Below are positions 7,660 to 16,664 of a stretch of 64,000 nt of DNA, piece after piece. Made by a program: the position numbers and the translations under genes. Under the pieces are notes generated by a model. The model searched no databases, was not told where the DNA came from, and saw only the letters and a program-made list of their open reading frames with translations. Origin of the DNA: Burkholderiales bacterium (lineage in GTDB: Bacteria > Pseudomonadota > Gammaproteobacteria > Burkholderiales > Nitrosomonadaceae); NCBI GenBank assembly GCA_024235755.1, contig JACKLV010000008.1, forward strand, positions 62,001 through 126,000, written 5' to 3'. Numbering within the stretch: the stretch's first letter is position 1; every line of letters begins with the position of its first letter.

Positions 7660-9957
7660 ATGGTAACAACACATAATCTTGGATTCCCGCGTATTGGGAG
7701 AAAACGCGAATTGAAATTTGCATTGGAAAGTTACTGGAAAAAAGCGATTTCACAAGAAGATTTGCTTAAAACGGCGAGAGAGCTGCGTTCGCGGCACTGG
7801 CGCGATCAATCGAAGTTGGACTGGGTTCCAGTCGGGGATTTTTCATTGTATGACCATGTTCTGGATACTAGTTTTCTGTTGGGAAACGTACCGGAACGTA
7901 TGCGGGTACTGTCGGGTGCGAAACTGGATCATTATTTTCGCGCGGCTAGAGGCCGGGCGGCAGCGGACGATGCAGACAGTTGCAGAGTCAATGCTAGCGA
8001 AATGACGAAGTGGTTTGATACGAATTATCATTATATCGTACCTGAGTTGGATAAAAAGACGCGATTCTCATTGCATGCAGATCCATTGCTCCAGCAAATC
8101 GCTGATGCACGCAGACATGGGTTTCGCGTAAAACCGGTTATTCTGGGACCGGTAACTTATCTTTGGTTGGGCAAGTCAAAAGATGATACCCATAAACTGG
8201 AGCTGCTTGACGACTTAATCAGTGTATATGCGCAATTATTGAACGCACTTAAGCTGGCAGGCTGCGAATGGGTACAAGTTGATGAACCGATACTGACCAT
8301 GGAACTTGAGCAGGACTGGCAGCATGCTTTGAGAAAAGCTTATTATCAGTTACAAACCTTGCCGGTTAAGTTAATGCTGACGACATATTTCGGTCAACTG
8401 CAAAACAATTTGCAGCTGGCGTGCGAATTACCTGTGGACGGATTGCATCTGGATGCGGTGTCGGCCAGAGATGAGGTGACCAGCGTCATTGACTGGCTGC
8501 CGAGCCATAAGGTTTTGTCTTTGGGTGTTATCAATGGACGGAACATTTGGAAGGCGCACTTGAATACATTACTGGAGTGGCTCGAACCCATTCATAGGGT
8601 GCTACAGGACCGTTTGTGGCTTGCGCCATCGTGTTCACTGTTACATGTGCCGGTCGATCTAAGCAGCGAGCAAACACTGGATGAAGAAATTTGTTCCTGG
8701 TTGGCGTTTGCAATACAGAAATTAAACGAAATCGATGTTTTGGCTAAGGCGCTGAATCATGGCAGAAGCAGCGTTTCGTTTCAACTAGAAAAAAATTCGA
8801 ATGCACTTAACAGTCGCGCTCAGTCAAATCGTGTGTGCCAGCCTGCGGTCAAATTGCGCGTCCAAAATATCAGTGATGCAATGGGCGTGCGCAAGTCTTC
8901 TTATATAGAACGTGCAGCAAAACAACGCGAAAAAATTTCGTTACCCCTTTTTCCGACAACAACAATTGGCTCGTTCCCTCAGACGCAAACAATTCGTCAG
9001 GCGCGGCTGGATTTGCGAAATTCCAGATTGTCACAACAAGCCTATCGTCAATTGATGCAAAAGGAAATAGAGACATGCATACGTGAGCAGGAGGTATTGG
9101 AGCTTGATGTTCTTGTGCATGGCGAACCAGAACGTAATGATATGGTGGAATATTTTGGCGAGCAGTTGGCAGGGTATACTTTTACTCAGTTCGGATGGGT
9201 GCAGTCCTACGGTTCACGGTGCGTTAAACCACCGATTATTTACGGTGATGTGGCGCATACGCATCCAATCAGCACCGAATGGATAAGATATGCGCAATCA
9301 CTGACCCGCAAGCCCGTTAAGGGAATGTTGACGGGGCCTGTCACAATGCTGAACTGGTCATTCGTACGTGATGATCAACCCAAAGTGCAAACCTGCATGC
9401 AATTGGCTTTAGCAGTGCGTGATGAGGTACATGCACTCGAAAAAGCCGGGATTCGTATTATTCAGATTGATGAGGCTGCTCTTAGAGAAGGCCTGCCGTT
9501 ACGGAAATCGCAATGGAAGACTTATCTTGAGTGGGCTGTTCGGGCTTTTCGTATTGCTGCTAACGGTGTTCAGGATACTACCCAGATACATACGCACATG
9601 TGTTATTCTGAATTTAACGACATCATTGAGGCAATTGCCGCTATGGATGCTGATGTAATTACCATTGAGAACTCTCGCTCTGATATGGAATTGTTAAATG
9701 CGTTTGATCAATTTCATTATCCTAATGAAATTGGGCCCGGCGTATACGATATTCATTCACCGAACATACCTTCAGTGGATTCCATAATCGATTTGATGAA
9801 AAAAGCCGCGCAGCGGATTCCAGTTGAGCGGTTATGGGTCAACCCGGATTGTGGATTGAAAACGCGTAGCTGGGATGAAGTCAGACCGGCGCTACGCAAT
9901 ATGGTTGCCGCAAGCCGATATCTAGCAAGCCATTTAAAAACTTTTAGAGTCAGCTAA
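7660..9957 (+). CDS. metE: Cobalamin-independent methionine synthase
   Basis: Transfers the methyl group of 5-methyltetrahydropteroyltri-L-glutamate to homocysteine. At 765 residues it has the full length of the two-barrel enzyme. The C-terminal catalytic barrel shows HGEPERNDMVEYF, the zinc ligands His646 and Cys648 (HTHMCYSEF), the acidic ligand region VITIENSRSDME, and Cys731 in NPDCGLKTR. The N-terminal barrel starts with the conserved LGFPRIGRKRELK. Divergent metR supports regulation by homocysteine. The enzyme lets the cell make methionine without vitamin B12. Confidence 0.98.
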   Translation: MVTTHNLGFPRIGRKRELKFALESYWKKAISQEDLLKTARELRSRHWRDQSKLDWVPVGDFSLYDHVLDTSFLLGNVPERMRVLSGAKLDHYFRAARGRAAADDADSCRVNASEMTKWFDTNYHYIVPELDKKTRFSLHADPLLQQIADARRHGFRVKPVILGPVTYLWLGKSKDDTHKLELLDDLISVYAQLLNALKLAGCEWVQVDEPILTMELEQDWQHALRKAYYQLQTLPVKLMLTTYFGQLQNNLQLACELPVDGLHLDAVSARDEVTSVIDWLPSHKVLSLGVINGRNIWKAHLNTLLEWLEPIHRVLQDRLWLAPSCSLLHVPVDLSSEQTLDEEICSWLAFAIQKLNEIDVLAKALNHGRSSVSFQLEKNSNALNSRAQSNRVCQPAVKLRVQNISDAMGVRKSSYIERAAKQREKISLPLFPTTTIGSFPQTQTIRQARLDLRNSRLSQQAYRQLMQKEIETCIREQEVLELDVLVHGEPERNDMVEYFGEQLAGYTFTQFGWVQSYGSRCVKPPIIYGDVAHTHPISTEWIRYAQSLTRKPVKGMLTGPVTMLNWSFVRDDQPKVQTCMQLALAVRDEVHALEKAGIRIIQIDEAALREGLPLRKSQWKTYLEWAVRAFRIAANGVQDTTQIHTHMCYSEFNDIIEAIAAMDADVITIENSRSDMELLNAFDQFHYPNEIGPGVYDIHSPNIPSVDSIIDLMKKAAQRIPVERLWVNPDCGLKTRSWDEVRPALRNMVAASRYLASHLKTFRVS

Positions 9958-10061
9958 ATTTGACTTGATGGTATTATTTAGCGATGATATGCACCTAGAA
10001 TAAAGCATATCGTAGGATCGAAACAGATAAAAATTTGTTTAATGAAAAAGGAAAAATCAAT

Positions 10062-10808
10062 ATGACAACCCACAATCTTTTTAAACAAAAAGTCAGCGAT
10101 GCCATTAGTGCCAGACATTTGCTCAAACATCCTTTTTATGTAGCCTGGACAGAAGGAAAATTGACTAAAGAACAATTACGTCATTATGCCGAGCAATATT
10201 TCTACAATGTTTTGGCTGAACCAACGTATTTAAGTGCGGTTCATTTCAATACGCCACATTTCAGTACAGAAACAAATTCCGGCGATATCAGTGTGCGCCA
10301 GGAAGTATTACAAAATTTGATTGATGAAGAGCATGGTGAAAGCAATCATCCGGCTCTTTGGAAAACATTTGCATTCGCGTTGGGTGCAGATGATAAAAGC
10401 CTTGCAAATGCCAAAGCGTTGCCAAATACGGAAAAGCTGGTTTCCACATTTAGGGATATCTGTTTGAACAAACCATTTTATGCCGGTCTGGCAGCCTTGC
10501 ATGCCTTTGAATCACAAGTGCCCGATATCGCTGCAGTCAAGATTGATGGTTTGGCGAAATTTTACGGAATGACTGATCCGAAGGATTATGCCTTCTTTTC
10601 AGTCCACCAAGAGGCAGATGTGCATCATTCTCAAGCTGAGTGGGAGATCATCGAACGTTTTGCCGATACCCCTGAAAAACAGGAAGAAGTTCTGGCTGCT
10701 ACGCGTGAAGCGTGTGACGCATTATGGGGTTTTCTTGACGGCATTCATGAAACCTATTGTGCAAATCTGATTTGCGAACCAGAAAAGCAATCTGCTGCTA
10801 TTCATTAG
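10062..10808 (+). CDS. CADD-family heme-oxygenase-fold protein, probable pABA-forming enzyme
   Basis: 248 residues from the ATG at 10062, chosen because AAGG at 10048-10051 sits about 10 bp upstream; a TTG 27 bp earlier is less likely. It belongs to the PqqC/TenA/heme-oxygenase-like CADD family. The metal-ligand set is visible: DEEHGE, ALHAFESQ and HQEADVHH. A tyrosine at position 26 (HPFYVAW) matches the region of the tyrosine reported to be consumed in Chlamydia CADD. Established knowledge: the homologue in Nitrosomonas europaea was shown to complement para-aminobenzoate auxotrophy, and Chlamydia CADD is a self-sacrificing oxygenase. Folate pABA supply is therefore the likely role here. The gene stands alone between metE and a strong terminator. 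Confidence 0.88.
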   Translation: MTTHNLFKQKVSDAISARHLLKHPFYVAWTEGKLTKEQLRHYAEQYFYNVLAEPTYLSAVHFNTPHFSTETNSGDISVRQEVLQNLIDEEHGESNHPALWKTFAFALGADDKSLANAKALPNTEKLVSTFRDICLNKPFYAGLAALHAFESQVPDIAAVKIDGLAKFYGMTDPKDYAFFSVHQEADVHHSQAEWEIIERFADTPEKQEEVLAATREACDALWGFLDGIHETYCANLICEPEKQSAAIH

Positions 10809-10822
10809 TATAAATTCGATAT

Positions 10823-10865
10823 ATTTAAAAGGCCTTATCTTTGAAAAAGATAAGGCCTTTTAAAT
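10823..10865. terminator. Strong hairpin terminator after the CADD gene
   Basis: A 20-bp perfect stem (10823-10842 with 10846-10865) closed by a GAA triloop. It is GC-rich in the middle (AAGGCCTTATC) and flanked by A-run and T-run, so it can terminate in both directions between the CADD gene (+) and the membrane protein (-). Confidence 0.9.
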
Positions 10866-10892
10866 TCTGATCTACCTTGTCGTCAGTATGGG

Positions 10893-11330
10893 TTATGGTG
10901 TTTTATCCTTTTTATCATCATCTGATTGTTCACTCTCTGCGCTGTTTGTCTCACTAGACACTGCAACTTCTTCTGATTCGGTATTTTCCGTATTCAAATC
11001 AGCGTCTTCTTCTGCTTCCTGATTAGTGTCATTAGTTTCTTCCTCTTCGGACCGGCGGGAGTTCCACATAAAATATACCGCACCGAGCGAGACAATAATT
11101 ACCGGCATAACGACATAGGTGAACATGGCGGATTCAACGGTGATATCCTGTGATGCAGGTGGTGGCTTGGTTACGATCATATAGCCGTGTGCGATAGCCA
11201 CTGCGACGACGGGAACCAACGCAGCCATAAAACGGTTGGTGATGAGTGGACGGACTGTGAACATATTAAAAATTGCCGATCCGTAATAACCAATGAAATA
11301 AACAAAAATATAAAAAAAGATTGCGCCCAT
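10893..11330 (-). CDS. Membrane protein of unknown function with acidic C-terminal tail
   Basis: 145 residues; family not recognised. Residues 1-20 form a first hydrophobic helix (IFFYIFVYFIGYYG), a second spans about 33-54, and a third about 69-90 (FTYVVMPVIIVSLGAVYFMW). The last roughly 55 residues are a hydrophilic tail dominated by Glu, Asp, Ser, Asn and Thr that ends in DDDKKDKTP. The tail is low-complexity and probably disordered. It converges with the CADD gene at the shared terminator, and no operon partner is adjacent. Confidence 0.7.
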   Translation of the reverse strand: MGAIFFYIFVYFIGYYGSAIFNMFTVRPLITNRFMAALVPVVAVAIAHGYMIVTKPPPASQDITVESAMFTYVVMPVIIVSLGAVYFMWNSRRSEEEETNDTNQEAEEDADLNTENTESEEVAVSSETNSAESEQSDDDKKDKTP

Positions 11331-11580
11331 AGGTTTTCCTTATACTGGTTTGCAGCTTTTATTATTCAAATGATGCCTTCAGGAATTTATAATCAATCAG
11401 AGTACATCCTGCATATGATACCGGCAAATCAATCTCTATACCTGCCCATTTAATGATACACAACAACTTGTGAAAAATCACGGCTTGTTCGGGAGGGGGA
11501 ATAACCAACGCGATGAGCGAGTCAATTCGTTTTATTTCAGAGTGGTGAATTGACTGGTGGCTATTCCAAATTTGATTGCT

Positions 11581-12960
11581 TTATATATTGCCTTCATGCC
11601 AGCGACGTCCCATTATATAAACAGACTCTATACTGCGGTCATCTGCAAGCATCATTAAAACAAACAGTCGTTCAGCCAGCGATTGCGTGTTCAGCATGCG
11701 AAACTTTAATATCGGTGTTGCTTCCGGATTCAGAACGATGAAGTCGCCCTCTTTGCCGGGCAGAAAGGAGCCTAGCTTATTGTCTAAATATAGCGCACGC
11801 GCTGCACCGAGTGTGGCTAGATAGAATGCCTTAAAAGGTGTCAAAAGGGCTTTGTTTCCAGATTGCTGATTAATTGTTTGATGCAATTGAACGACTTTAT
11901 ATGCTTCATTCATAGTTTGAAACATAGAAAAACTCGTGCCCGCACCCACATCACTACCTAGTCCAAGCAGAATGTTTTTTTGATGGGCTTTGTTGAAGTT
12001 AAACAGTCCACTGCCGAGAAATAAGTTTGAAGTCGGACAGAAGGACAGTGCAGCTTTCTTTTCTGCAAGCAAATCGAATTCATCCTCGGTTAAATGTATG
12101 CCGTGCGCGAATATGGATCTTGGTCCGACGAGACCAAAGTTGGCATAAACATGTAAGTAGCTTTTTGCAGTTGGATAAAGTTTTTTAGCGAGCGATATTT
12201 CATTCAGATTTTCAGCAACATGCGTTTGCAGATAAAGAGCATCATGCGCATGATACAACTGTCCCGCAATTGCCAATTGCTCCGTGCTTGAGGTGATAGC
12301 GAAACGGGGGGTGATGGCATATTGAATGCGATTCTTTTTATGCCAAGCTGCGATAAGTGCTTCGTTGTCCGCTTTAGCTGTTTCCGGTGTATCTAGCAGG
12401 TTATCCGGCGCATTCCGGTCCATCATTACTTTTCCAGCGATGATGCGCAAATTAAGTTTGTCAGCTTCGGTGAATAGAGCGTCAATCGAAGCTTTATGTG
12501 CGGAACCGAAGATTAGTGCGGTTGTAACGCCGTTACGCAACAGCTCGCTGAGGAAAAAACGACTGACTGCGCGCGCATACACTATATCAGCATAACGAGA
12601 TTCAGCCGGATATGCATATTTTTCCAACCAATGTACCAGCTGTTCACCATAAGCGGCTATTATTTCAGCCTGCGGATAGTGAATATGAGTATCGATAAAA
12701 CCGGGCAGAATAAACCGGCCTCTGAAATCAGTAATTTCACTCACCGACAACCGGTATTTTGCTACTATTTGATTATAGTCCCCTGCATCCAATATATGAC
12801 CATCGTCATCCAATACCAGAATGCCGTCATCATAAAATTCGTAGTAATCGAGTGGGTCGGGCTCGATACCGGGATCATCCGTAAGAAAAAAAACAGACCC
12901 TCGTACTGCCCTGGCCGTGCTGTGTGATAACTCAGAGCCGGATACTGTTTGCATAATCAA
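11581..12960 (-). CDS. guaD: Guanine deaminase
   Basis: Hydrolyses guanine to xanthine and ammonia. It has 459 residues, as expected. The amidohydrolase signature PGFIDTHIHYPQ gives the first metal-binding histidines. TALIFGSAHK, the LQTHVAEN segment, AHGIHLTEDE and GLGSDVGAG supply the remaining His and Asp ligands, and the C-terminal GKEGDFIVLNP closes the composite beta-sandwich. It is a single-gene unit on this strand with no xanthine dehydrogenase or purine permease nearby. In an ammonia oxidiser the released ammonia could be used as energy substrate, but that is inference. Confidence 0.95.
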   Translation of the reverse strand: MIMQTVSGSELSHSTARAVRGSVFFLTDDPGIEPDPLDYYEFYDDGILVLDDDGHILDAGDYNQIVAKYRLSVSEITDFRGRFILPGFIDTHIHYPQAEIIAAYGEQLVHWLEKYAYPAESRYADIVYARAVSRFFLSELLRNGVTTALIFGSAHKASIDALFTEADKLNLRIIAGKVMMDRNAPDNLLDTPETAKADNEALIAAWHKKNRIQYAITPRFAITSSTEQLAIAGQLYHAHDALYLQTHVAENLNEISLAKKLYPTAKSYLHVYANFGLVGPRSIFAHGIHLTEDEFDLLAEKKAALSFCPTSNLFLGSGLFNFNKAHQKNILLGLGSDVGAGTSFSMFQTMNEAYKVVQLHQTINQQSGNKALLTPFKAFYLATLGAARALYLDNKLGSFLPGKEGDFIVLNPEATPILKFRMLNTQSLAERLFVLMMLADDRSIESVYIMGRRWHEGNI

Positions 12961-13083
12961 TACAGTGTAATAGCCTGGATATGTTATTTATCAGGCCAGA
13001 CCTGGAAACAATTTTTTGCGGTCTGTTTTTTCTTATGGATTTTGAGTGGTGGCTTAGAAATGAATCATTGATTGTATGTACGG

Positions 13084-13551
13084 CTACTTATCTTCAAAAT
13101 TATGATACCAGGTGGTATAAATTTCATCCGGCCATAGAGATTTGATCCACACAATGACATCGTCCACCTGCTGTTCGGTCAGTATGTTTTCCCAGGCAGG
13201 CATTGTACTGAATTCGGGTGGCCCGCCTTTTAAAATGGTTTTTTTCAATACGGCTGTCGAGTGGTGCCATGCATGTGCGGTACCGTTTAGCGGCGGCGGC
13301 GGAAATTTGCCATCTGCAGTAGGTGTTCGCCAATCTGTCGTGCCAGAGGCATTTTTGCCATGACAGTTTTCACAGTTTGCTTGAAAGACGCTTTCTCCAC
13401 GTTTAATTTGGTCGGGGTCAAAGTTTCTAACCACACGCTCTGAATTCAAATTTAGAATTTCTTTAAGTGAACGTGTCTCCTGTTGTCCGGCTTCATCACA
13501 ACCTGCGAGTATTAAGCCCACGACAATCAATAATAAAATGCGAGTAGACAT
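13084..13551 (-). CDS. Lipoprotein monoheme cytochrome c
   Basis: 155 residues. A lipoprotein signal (LILAGC, lipidated Cys18) would anchor it to a membrane. One heme site C60-E-N-C63-H64 and a plausible distal methionine in STMPAW mark a class I cytochrome c with the usual QVDDVIVWIKSLWP C-terminal helix. It is the last gene of a three-gene unit with a DUF411 protein and a cupredoxin (11-bp gap to DUF411), so it probably exchanges electrons with, or is expressed for, copper handling in the periplasm. The exact partner is unknown. Confidence 0.9.
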   Translation of the reverse strand: MSTRILLLIVVGLILAGCDEAGQQETRSLKEILNLNSERVVRNFDPDQIKRGESVFQANCENCHGKNASGTTDWRTPTADGKFPPPPLNGTAHAWHHSTAVLKKTILKGGPPEFSTMPAWENILTEQQVDDVIVWIKSLWPDEIYTTWYHNFEDK

Positions 13552-13562
13552 GTTAAGTGAGT

Positions 13563-14117
13563 TTAGTTTTTTAGTCGCATAATAGAAGAGAATCCTTCAG
13601 TATCGGCACTTGGTGCAGGAGAAGCCGGAGCAGGTGATGCAGTTTTCTTGGCATATGGGTCATAACGCTGGTAAATCTCTGTATCTCTGCGAGTATCACC
13701 GGGCGCGTTAACTTTTAAAACGTTATAAGGGTCGACACGCTGTCCCTCCATGCCGGGAGAACCGTGCGGCATGTCAGGCACGGCTAGTCCCAAAGCATCC
13801 GGTCTTTCCTTGAGAAAGCGAATAATGTCCGGTGCAGGAATATGACCTTCCATTACGTAACCATTGACTAACGCAGTATGGCAAGAACCGAGTGTCTCAG
13901 ACATACCGACTTTCTGGCGTATTTCCTTGTTACCGACGTCTTTGGTAATTACGGTAAAGCCATGATCTCGCATGTGGTCGACCCACTTGGAACAGCAACC
14001 GCAGGTTGGGCTTTTATAAACTTCGACGGTCGTTGTTGCAAATGCCGGCAACGCAATGCTCAGCGTGCCGATTACTAGAGTTAATCCGGTCAGTAAAGTA
14101 TATAACTGTTTTTTCAT
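13563..14117 (-). CDS. DUF411 periplasmic metal-binding protein
   Basis: 184 residues from the ATG at 14117. This start is preferred over one 57 bp upstream because it has a GGAGAG ribosome-binding site, gives a clean signal peptide (MKKQLYTLL..., cleavage near AFA-TT), and overlaps the cupredoxin stop as ATGA. The DUF411 hallmark SPTCGCC (Cys39, Cys41, Cys42) is followed by GSCHTALVNGYVMEGH and the conserved IPAPDI segment. The family has a thioredoxin-like fold and is repeatedly found beside copper-resistance genes. A proline/alanine-rich tail of about 40 residues extends beyond the core. Likely role: binding or moving Cu in the periplasm. Confidence 0.9.
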   Translation of the reverse strand: MKKQLYTLLTGLTLVIGTLSIALPAFATTTVEVYKSPTCGCCSKWVDHMRDHGFTVITKDVGNKEIRQKVGMSETLGSCHTALVNGYVMEGHIPAPDIIRFLKERPDALGLAVPDMPHGSPGMEGQRVDPYNVLKVNAPGDTRRDTEIYQRYDPYAKKTASPAPASPAPSADTEGFSSIMRLKN

Positions 14118-14575
14118 TTTCTCTCCACATAAATTGTTCCACGCATACCCTTGAAATGACCGGGTAAGGGACAAGCAAACTCAATTATCCCTTCTTTGTC
14201 AAAATGCCAGATCAATTGTTTCTGTTCACCTGGCGCCAACTGAATCAGTCCTGGTTCGGTTTCTAATTTGTCAGGGTGTTTGCGTCTTATTTTAGCGGCT
14301 TTTTTCAGATCTTCATGCGTACCGATAAGCAATTCATGATCACGGTTTCCAGTGTTTTTTACTACGAAGTTTATTGTTTCGCCTTGAGTTACCCATATTT
14401 CATTCGGCAAGAACATGTATTCCAGAAGTGTCAATTTGATGTTGCGTGATACCTGACTGATTTCACCGGGCCTGCCGATACTCTCTGCAGCAGGCATATC
14501 ATCTGTTTGTGCATGCGTTCCGTATGAATACAGAAATAAAATGACGAGTGTTATAATCGGCAAGTGTTTATCCAT
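14114..14575 (-). CDS. Periplasmic cupredoxin-domain protein
   Basis: 153 residues from the ATG at 14575, chosen because it starts a clear signal peptide (MDKHLPIITLVILFLYSYG). An upstream in-frame ATG at 14623 would add 16 residues. The beta-sandwich carries a type 1 copper ligand set: His in NRDHELLIG and Cys, His, Met in FACPLPGHFKGM. It resembles CopI/copper-tolerance cupredoxins more than plastocyanin. It is first in a unit with DUF411 and cytochrome c, with a 4-bp overlap to DUF411. Role inferred: copper binding, detoxification or delivery. Confidence 0.88.
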   Translation of the reverse strand: MDKHLPIITLVILFLYSYGTHAQTDDMPAAESIGRPGEISQVSRNIKLTLLEYMFLPNEIWVTQGETINFVVKNTGNRDHELLIGTHEDLKKAAKIRRKHPDKLETEPGLIQLAPGEQKQLIWHFDKEGIIEFACPLPGHFKGMRGTIYVERK

Positions 14576-14643
14576 TACGCACTGATAATTTAACCATCTA
14601 GATCCGCTTAATCCGCATTTCATTAGAATGTTCCAATGCTAAA

Positions 14644-14671
14644 TTGTTCCGGTTATTTTGTCCAATATACT
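14644..14671 (+). promoter_or_regulatory. Candidate sigma70-type promoter for ttcA
   Basis: TTGTTC at 14644-14649 and TATACT at 14666-14671, separated by 16 bp. The start of transcription would fall about 23 bp before the ttcA ATG. It lies in the gap divergent from the cupredoxin unit. Prediction by eye only. Confidence 0.45.
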
Positions 14672-14700
14672 GCTCTGTGCCAAAGCTTTTTTTATGATCT

Positions 14701-15597
14701 ATGTTACCTAGAAAAACACGTTATCAAACCAATAAACTGCATAAACGACTAAGACGCCTAGTAGGCACAGCTATAGCCGATTTTAATATGATTCAGGCAG
14801 GGGATCGAGTCATGGTCTGCTTGTCCGGTGGTAAAGACAGCTATGTTCTTCTTGATATTCTATTGAATTTACAGGCGCATGCGCCGATGGAGTTTGAGTT
14901 GATTGCAGTCAATCTGGATCAAAAGCAACCCGGGTTTCCTGCAGAAGTATTGCCTGAATATCTTAGCAAAATAGATATTCCGTTTCGAATTGTCGAGCAG
15001 GATACGTATAGTGTTGTCAAGCGTGTATTACCCGAAGGAAAAACAACATGCAGCTTGTGTTCCCGTTTGCGCCGTGGTGTTTTGTATCGTGTTGCAAGCG
15101 AACTGGGAGCGACCAAAATTGCTTTGGGCCACCACCGGGACGATATTCTGGAGACGCTATTTTTGAACATGTTTTATGGTGGCAAACTCAAAGCTATGCC
15201 GCCCAAACTGGTGAGCGATGACGGTCGCCATATCGTAATACGGCCGTTGGCTTACTGCAAGGAAAAAGATGTTGCGGTGTACGCGGAAAGTGCTGCTTTT
15301 CCGATTATTCCGTGTAATTTATGTGGATCGCAGCCCAATCTTCAAAGGCAAATAATCAAAGAGATGTTGCAACAATGGGATAAGCGCTTTCCAGGCAGGC
15401 TTGAGACCATGTTCAGATCGCTGCAAAATGTGCAGTTATCACATCTAGCCGATGCGAAAAATTTTGATTTTAGAAATCTGGTTACACAGGATGCACCGTT
15501 TTCAGACGGTGATACAGCGTTTGACGAGGAAACTTTCGACCGTCCTTTTGAGGAAATGTTGTTTTCGCTCGCAGAAAAAACAGGAAGCTCTAACTGA
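14701..15597 (+). CDS. ttcA: tRNA 2-thiocytidine synthetase TtcA
   Basis: Fe-S-dependent thiolase that makes 2-thiocytidine at position 32 of certain tRNAs. It has 298 residues. The PP-loop ATP motif SGGKDS is at 42-47, and two CxxC motifs, Cys117/Cys120 (TCSLCS) and Cys205/Cys208 (IPCNLCG), hold the cluster and sulfur chemistry. GHHRDDILET is also conserved. The ATG at 14701 gives the full family N-terminus (RYQTNKLHKRLRRLVG). It converges with the DUF2784 gene. Confidence 0.97.
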   Translation: MLPRKTRYQTNKLHKRLRRLVGTAIADFNMIQAGDRVMVCLSGGKDSYVLLDILLNLQAHAPMEFELIAVNLDQKQPGFPAEVLPEYLSKIDIPFRIVEQDTYSVVKRVLPEGKTTCSLCSRLRRGVLYRVASELGATKIALGHHRDDILETLFLNMFYGGKLKAMPPKLVSDDGRHIVIRPLAYCKEKDVAVYAESAAFPIIPCNLCGSQPNLQRQIIKEMLQQWDKRFPGRLETMFRSLQNVQLSHLADAKNFDFRNLVTQDAPFSDGDTAFDEETFDRPFEEMLFSLAEKTGSSN

Positions 15598-15625
15598 TTG
15601 GGTAGAATGTCAGTTTAATTGAGTT

Positions 15626-15991
15626 TCAATCATGCTTGGGTGGCACCCACTTGAATGTTAGCGCAACAAGGCACGCGAATGCTATATAGATAAGGGTGAA
15701 AACATATTCTGGAAAATGATAAAATAGGATTTGGTGCACCCAGTATTGAATAAAGCTGTCCTCTGTTTCGACTTGTCGCAAAGCATTTTCAAGTGCGGTA
15801 AGTGGACAAACTATGCCAAGTAAGGACTCTGCGACGACAAACAGGATCGCTGCTAGATGTAAATAACGAAACCAAAAATTTCTGACGAATTTTTTTTTAA
15901 AATAAGCGCCAACCCAGATTACGGGGAGGCTGCCAACAACAAACAGTACGTACAGTAAATGAAGTAACAGGACGGCATCAGCAAGCAACAT
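15626..15991 (-). CDS. DUF2784 membrane protein
   Basis: 121 residues with about four transmembrane helices. The family pattern is visible: LLLHLLYVLFVVGSLP at the start, RYLHLAAILFVVAESLLG, the conserved IVCPLTALENALR segment, and HFPEYVFTLIYIAFACLVAL near the end. Function of the family is unknown. It sits 11 bp after the TlpA gene on the same strand, so it is probably co-transcribed with it. Confidence 0.87.
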   Translation of the reverse strand: MLLADAVLLLHLLYVLFVVGSLPVIWVGAYFKKKFVRNFWFRYLHLAAILFVVAESLLGIVCPLTALENALRQVETEDSFIQYWVHQILFYHFPEYVFTLIYIAFACLVALTFKWVPPKHD

Positions 15992-16002
15992 GCACGCTGA
16001 AG

Positions 16003-16599
16003 CTATAGACTGGGTTGTGTAAGTTGCCCGGACTTCGCCTGACCCTGTTGCAACAGCGGCATAATCGATTTTTCCAGTGTTTTTTTATGGACACGGCCTA
16101 AAAAAGTATCTGAGATATTTCCCTGTCTGTCGAAAATGACCGTATAGGGCAATACAGACATCTCGTTGCCCGCAGCTTCTGCCAAAGACATGGCGCTCAA
16201 ACCGCCAATTAATACCGGGTAGTTGATTCCAAATTCTCTGCTGTATGCAACGACTTTTTCTTTCTGATCAATGGCAATACCGATAAAAGTGAGTCCTTGA
16301 TCCTGGTATTCCTGTTGCATTTCAATAAATTCAGGAATTTCTTCACGGCAGGGCGTGCACCAGGTAGCCCAGAAATTAGCAATAATTACATCGCCTTTCC
16401 ATTGCGATACAGGCTGAGACACCCCGTTAAGGTCTGGCAGGTTTGCCGATAATATGGCCTCAGCGCCTTGTTTACTCATTGCATCGGACAGTGGTGGCTG
16501 AGGACCGTCCATAAAATGCGCTCGAAGCCAGACGCCAGCAGACATGGCGACAATAGCGGCGGCGCAGAATAAAATGATTTGGCTTAATTTTGGCATCAA
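16003..16599 (-). CDS. TlpA/ResA-like thioredoxin-fold protein
   Basis: 198 residues. An N-terminal signal anchor (residues about 5-26) places the domain in the periplasm. The redox site is Cys81-T-P-Cys84 in FWATWCTPCREEIPEF, and the cis-Pro region is VLPYTVIFDRQG. Proteins of this type reduce apocytochrome or other thiols and draw electrons from DsbD-type transporters. dsbD lies just upstream on the same strand, 65 bp away. Together they suggest periplasmic thiol reduction for c-type cytochrome or copper-site assembly. The specific client is not known. Confidence 0.92.
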   Translation of the reverse strand: MMPKLSQIILFCAAAIVAMSAGVWLRAHFMDGPQPPLSDAMSKQGAEAILSANLPDLNGVSQPVSQWKGDVIIANFWATWCTPCREEIPEFIEMQQEYQDQGLTFIGIAIDQKEKVVAYSREFGINYPVLIGGLSAMSLAEAAGNEMSVLPYTVIFDRQGNISDTFLGRVHKKTLEKSIMPLLQQGQAKSGQLTQPSL

Positions 16600-16664
16600 T
16601 ACATTCCTTGTAGTCTGTACGGCATTTAAGCAGCGTATGCTGTTTTGCTGGATTGTGGCGGCTT

